Part shown: in pieces, positions 4,615 to 6,171 of the stretch
Numbering within the stretch: the stretch's first letter is position 1
How the letters are laid out: every line of letters starts with the position of its first letter
Assembly (NCBI GenBank): GCA_016200785.1
Contig: JACQED010000526.1
Coordinates: 1-6,171, forward strand
Direction: 5' to 3'
DNA length: 6,171 nucleotides
DNA from: Chloroflexota bacterium
Lineage (GTDB): Bacteria; Chloroflexota; Anaerolineae; Anaerolineales; JACQED01
The notes under the pieces: generated by a model
The model's input: the letters and a program-made list of their open reading frames with translations, nothing else
Databases searched by the model: none
What the model was told of the DNA's origin: nothing
Position numbers and translations under genes: made by a program

Positions 4615-5619
4615 ATGAGCAAACTCACCCGACGCGACTTTCTGAAACTGACCGGCGCCGCGCTCGCCGCGACAGCCTTCGGCGCGCTGCCGCCCGAAGA
4701 CGAGCCGCGCGCGCCGATCGGTCTTGGCCGCGTGATGACGTGGGGCGTCGCCATCCGCGACGCGCCGACGCTGAGCGGCAAGGTGATGGGTTACAAGACC
4801 GCCGAGGACATCGTCGAGATATACGGCACGGGAATCGATCCCGACGAGACGCGGTACAACCGAATCTGGTACGCCGTCGCCGGCGGTTACATTTACTCAG
4901 GCGTCGTCCAGCCGGTGGCGAATGTGATCCAGGCCATCCCGCCGCTCAACTCGCTGACGAACCTGCCCGCGCTCGGCGAAATCACCGTGCCGTACACCTA
5001 CGCCCGCTTCGGCCCGGAGGATCGGGGCGGCTGGGCCTACACCCTGTACTACGGCACGACCTATTGGGTCTACGATCTTCTGCTGGGCCGCGACGGCCTC
5101 ATTTGGTACAAGATTCTTGACGACAAGAAACTCTATTTCTATTCCGTCCGCGCGGCCCACATGCGGCTGATCCCGCCGGTCGAACTCGCGCAGATTTCGC
5201 CGGGCGTCACGAACAAGCGCGTTGAGATCAATATCAAGACGCAGGAACTCACTGGTTACGAAGGGGAGACGGAAGTGATGAAGACGCGCGTAGCGACGGG
5301 CTACGGCGGCTTCGGGACGCCGCGCGGCGAGTGGAAGATTCGGCGCAAGCGGCCCTCGCGCCACATGAGCGCCGACGATGGGGCCGCCGCGGACAACTTC
5401 GATCTATTCGGCGTGCCCTGGGTGAGTTACTTCTATGGGGGCATGTCGTTCCACGGCACGTACTGGCACAACGACTTCGGCGCGCCGCGCAGTCACGGCT
5501 GTGTCAACATGACGCCGCAAGCCGCCAAGTGGCTCTACCGCTGGAGCGATCCGGTGGTCGAGGTCGGCAAAATGCAGTCGCCGGTCTCGGATGATGGCAC
5601 GCCGGTGATCGTGTTCTAG
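4615..5619 (+). CDS. Exported L,D-transpeptidase (YkuD domain) with twin-arginine signal
   Basis: This 334-residue protein begins MSKLTRRDFLKLTGAALAAT: a twin-arginine motif (R6-R7-D-F-L-K) and a hydrophobic core to about residue 25, so it should be exported folded by Tat. Residues about 36-100 look like an SH3-like wall-binding module (WGVAIRDAPTLSGKVMGY, then IWYAVAGGYIYSGVVQPV). The YkuD domain spans about 202-334, with KRVEINIKTQELTGYEG, ATGYGGFGTPRGEWKI, the H280-G-T block and the catalytic S293-H-G-C296-V-N298 motif. Such enzymes form 3-3 peptidoglycan crosslinks or attach proteins to peptidoglycan using the Cys. Length and motifs look intact. The start at 4615 is supported by the signal peptide, although no good Shine-Dalgarno precedes it. 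It follows the ConA-like gene by 53 bp, mostly repeat hairpin, and may depend on read-through from it. Confidence 0.92.
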   Translation: MSKLTRRDFLKLTGAALAATAFGALPPEDEPRAPIGLGRVMTWGVAIRDAPTLSGKVMGYKTAEDIVEIYGTGIDPDETRYNRIWYAVAGGYIYSGVVQPVANVIQAIPPLNSLTNLPALGEITVPYTYARFGPEDRGGWAYTLYYGTTYWVYDLLLGRDGLIWYKILDDKKLYFYSVRAAHMRLIPPVELAQISPGVTNKRVEINIKTQELTGYEGETEVMKTRVATGYGGFGTPRGEWKIRRKRPSRHMSADDGAAADNFDLFGVPWVSYFYGGMSFHGTYWHNDFGAPRSHGCVNMTPQAAKWLYRWSDPVVEVGKMQSPVSDDGTPVIVF

Positions 5620-5951
5620 CGAGAGCCGTACGTCGCCCGGAAGCGCTCCTCGACGATCTCCGAGATCCCTTTGCCAAACTGCTCAAACCTGGCGATCTCG
5701 TGACGCGCGGCTTCGGTGAGTCTCGCGCCGCCGCCGCCCGCGCCGCCGACGCTTGTTTCAAGCAGAGCTGCCCCCAGCCGCTTCTCCATCTCGTGCACCT
5801 TCTGCCACGCGCGCCGGTAAGGAATACCGAGTTTCTCAGCCGCCGCGCTGATCGATCCGCTGTCCTCGATCGCCTGCAGAAGCGACACGCGCCAGGCCGA
5901 GAGCACGACCTGGCCGTCTTTCTCAAGCCATAGATTGAATTTCGGTTCCAT
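5616..5951 (-). CDS. ModE-like / LysR-type winged helix-turn-helix regulator (single domain)
   Basis: This 111-residue protein matches the N-terminal DNA-binding domain of ModE: FNLWLEKDGQVVLSAWRVSL (5-24), the helix-turn-helix AIEDSGSISAAAEKLGIPYR (27-46) with recognition helix YRRAWQKVHEMEKRLG (45-60), and the wing ETSVGGAGGGGARLTE (65-80). The C-terminal molybdate-binding TOBE domains of full-length ModE are absent, so what it senses, if anything, is unclear. Single-domain proteins of this type are common and are usually annotated as winged-helix or LysR-family regulators. The gene starts inside the tilS 3' end (29-bp overlap), with only a weak purine-rich site (GAGACAGAAG, directly before ATG), so translation is probably coupled. 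Its stop shares a CTAG palindrome with the convergent transpeptidase gene. No molybdate transport gene is visible nearby. Confidence 0.88.
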   Translation of the reverse strand: MEPKFNLWLEKDGQVVLSAWRVSLLQAIEDSGSISAAAEKLGIPYRRAWQKVHEMEKRLGAALLETSVGGAGGGGARLTEAARHEIARFEQFGKGISEIVEERFRATYGSR

Positions 5952-6171
5952 CTTCTGTCTCGCGAACGAACTGCAATTTCAACACCGTTCGGGTTTCGGG
6001 CGTGACGACCGCGGCTTCACTCAACCTCCAGCCGCACACCCACAAAATCGCATCGCCGCCGGTTAACAGCGGTAGCGACTCGCGCCACGCCGCCGGAATT
6101 TTGTTCGTGATCATGAAGTCAGAGATTTTCTGGCCGGCGCCGCCCATCCCGTGCGGTTGAAAGCGGTCGCC
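5923..6171 (-). CDS. tilS: tRNA(Ile)-lysidine synthetase, C-terminal part (partial)
   Basis: The frame is open from the right edge (first codons give GDRFQPHG) and ends at the stop 5925-5923, giving the last 82 residues. The sequence FQPHGMGGAGQKISDFMI, then KIPAAWRESLPLL, ILWVCGWRLSEAAVVTPETR and VLKLQF, is the typical C-terminal domain of TilS, which helps bind the acceptor stem of tRNA-Ile2. TilS modifies C34 to lysidine in the cytosol so that the tRNA reads AUA codons; it is essential in most bacteria. The catalytic PP-loop domain lies beyond the window. The last 29 bp overlap the start of the ModE-like gene. An ATG at 6147 is internal (the Met of HGMGG) and not the start. Confidence 0.9.
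   Translation of the reverse strand, partial: GDRFQPHGMGGAGQKISDFMITNKIPAAWRESLPLLTGGDAILWVCGWRLSEAAVVTPETRTVLKLQFVRETEDGTEIQSMA

Noticed and set aside
4572..5120. A + strand 182-codon frame overlapping the L,D-transpeptidase start
   Set aside because: It is an out-of-frame, arginine-rich translation; the transpeptidase frame has a Tat signal and catalytic motif.

Overview
The window is GC-rich bacterial chromosomal DNA, probably from an uncultured or environmental lineage. The gene content suggests Chloroflexota (Anaerolineae-like): an UlaG-like metallo-hydrolase with a GPGEYEI motif paired with a small alpha/beta-barrel-like protein, an FmdB zinc ribbon with a long charged tail, a twin-arginine L,D-transpeptidase with an SH3-like N-terminus, and a ModE-like regulator overlapping tilS. 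The taxonomic call is inference from protein style, not from a marker gene.

Layout. At the left edge (1-550) lies gene debris. A possible C-terminal tail of an upstream gene overlaps, by GTGA, the first ~54 codons of an LLM-class (luciferase-like, F420-type) oxidoreductase. Near position 205-208 that sequence switches abruptly, and out of frame, into the C-terminal third of a nitrilase-superfamily carbon-nitrogen hydrolase, so neither gene is intact. A 90-bp inverted-repeat element (587-676) follows. Then comes a tight + strand run of three small domain-of-unknown-function genes (729-2023: DUF2461/TIGR02453, DUF2277, DUF3052-like). A near-consensus sigma-70 promoter (2035-2063) drives a lone FmdB-family zinc-ribbon gene (2134-2448), which ends at a strong intrinsic terminator (2482-2517).

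From 2589 to 3557 two minus-strand genes form an operon: the MBL-fold hydrolase is upstream and the 101-aa protein follows 6 bp later. A 68-bp divergent promoter region (3558-3625) separates them from a + strand ConA-like lectin/glucanase-type gene (3626-4561). That gene has an extended -10 element so close to its ATG that the mRNA is probably leaderless. It carries a 75-bp repeat inserted in frame and ends inside a second long hairpin repeat (4514-4588). An exported YkuD L,D-transpeptidase (4615-5619) follows and converges on a ModE-like winged-helix regulator (5616-5951, minus), with both stop codons drawn from one CTAG palindrome. The regulator overlaps the 3' end of tilS (tRNA-Ile lysidine synthetase), which runs off the right edge.

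I do not see a new multi-gene system. The parts most worth attention are the repeat biology (three copies of two dispersed repeat types, two of them translated as part of a protein), the LLM/nitrilase chimeric junction, and the atypical metal-binding motif of the MBL-fold protein. No tRNA, rRNA, CRISPR array, transposase or phage gene was seen.
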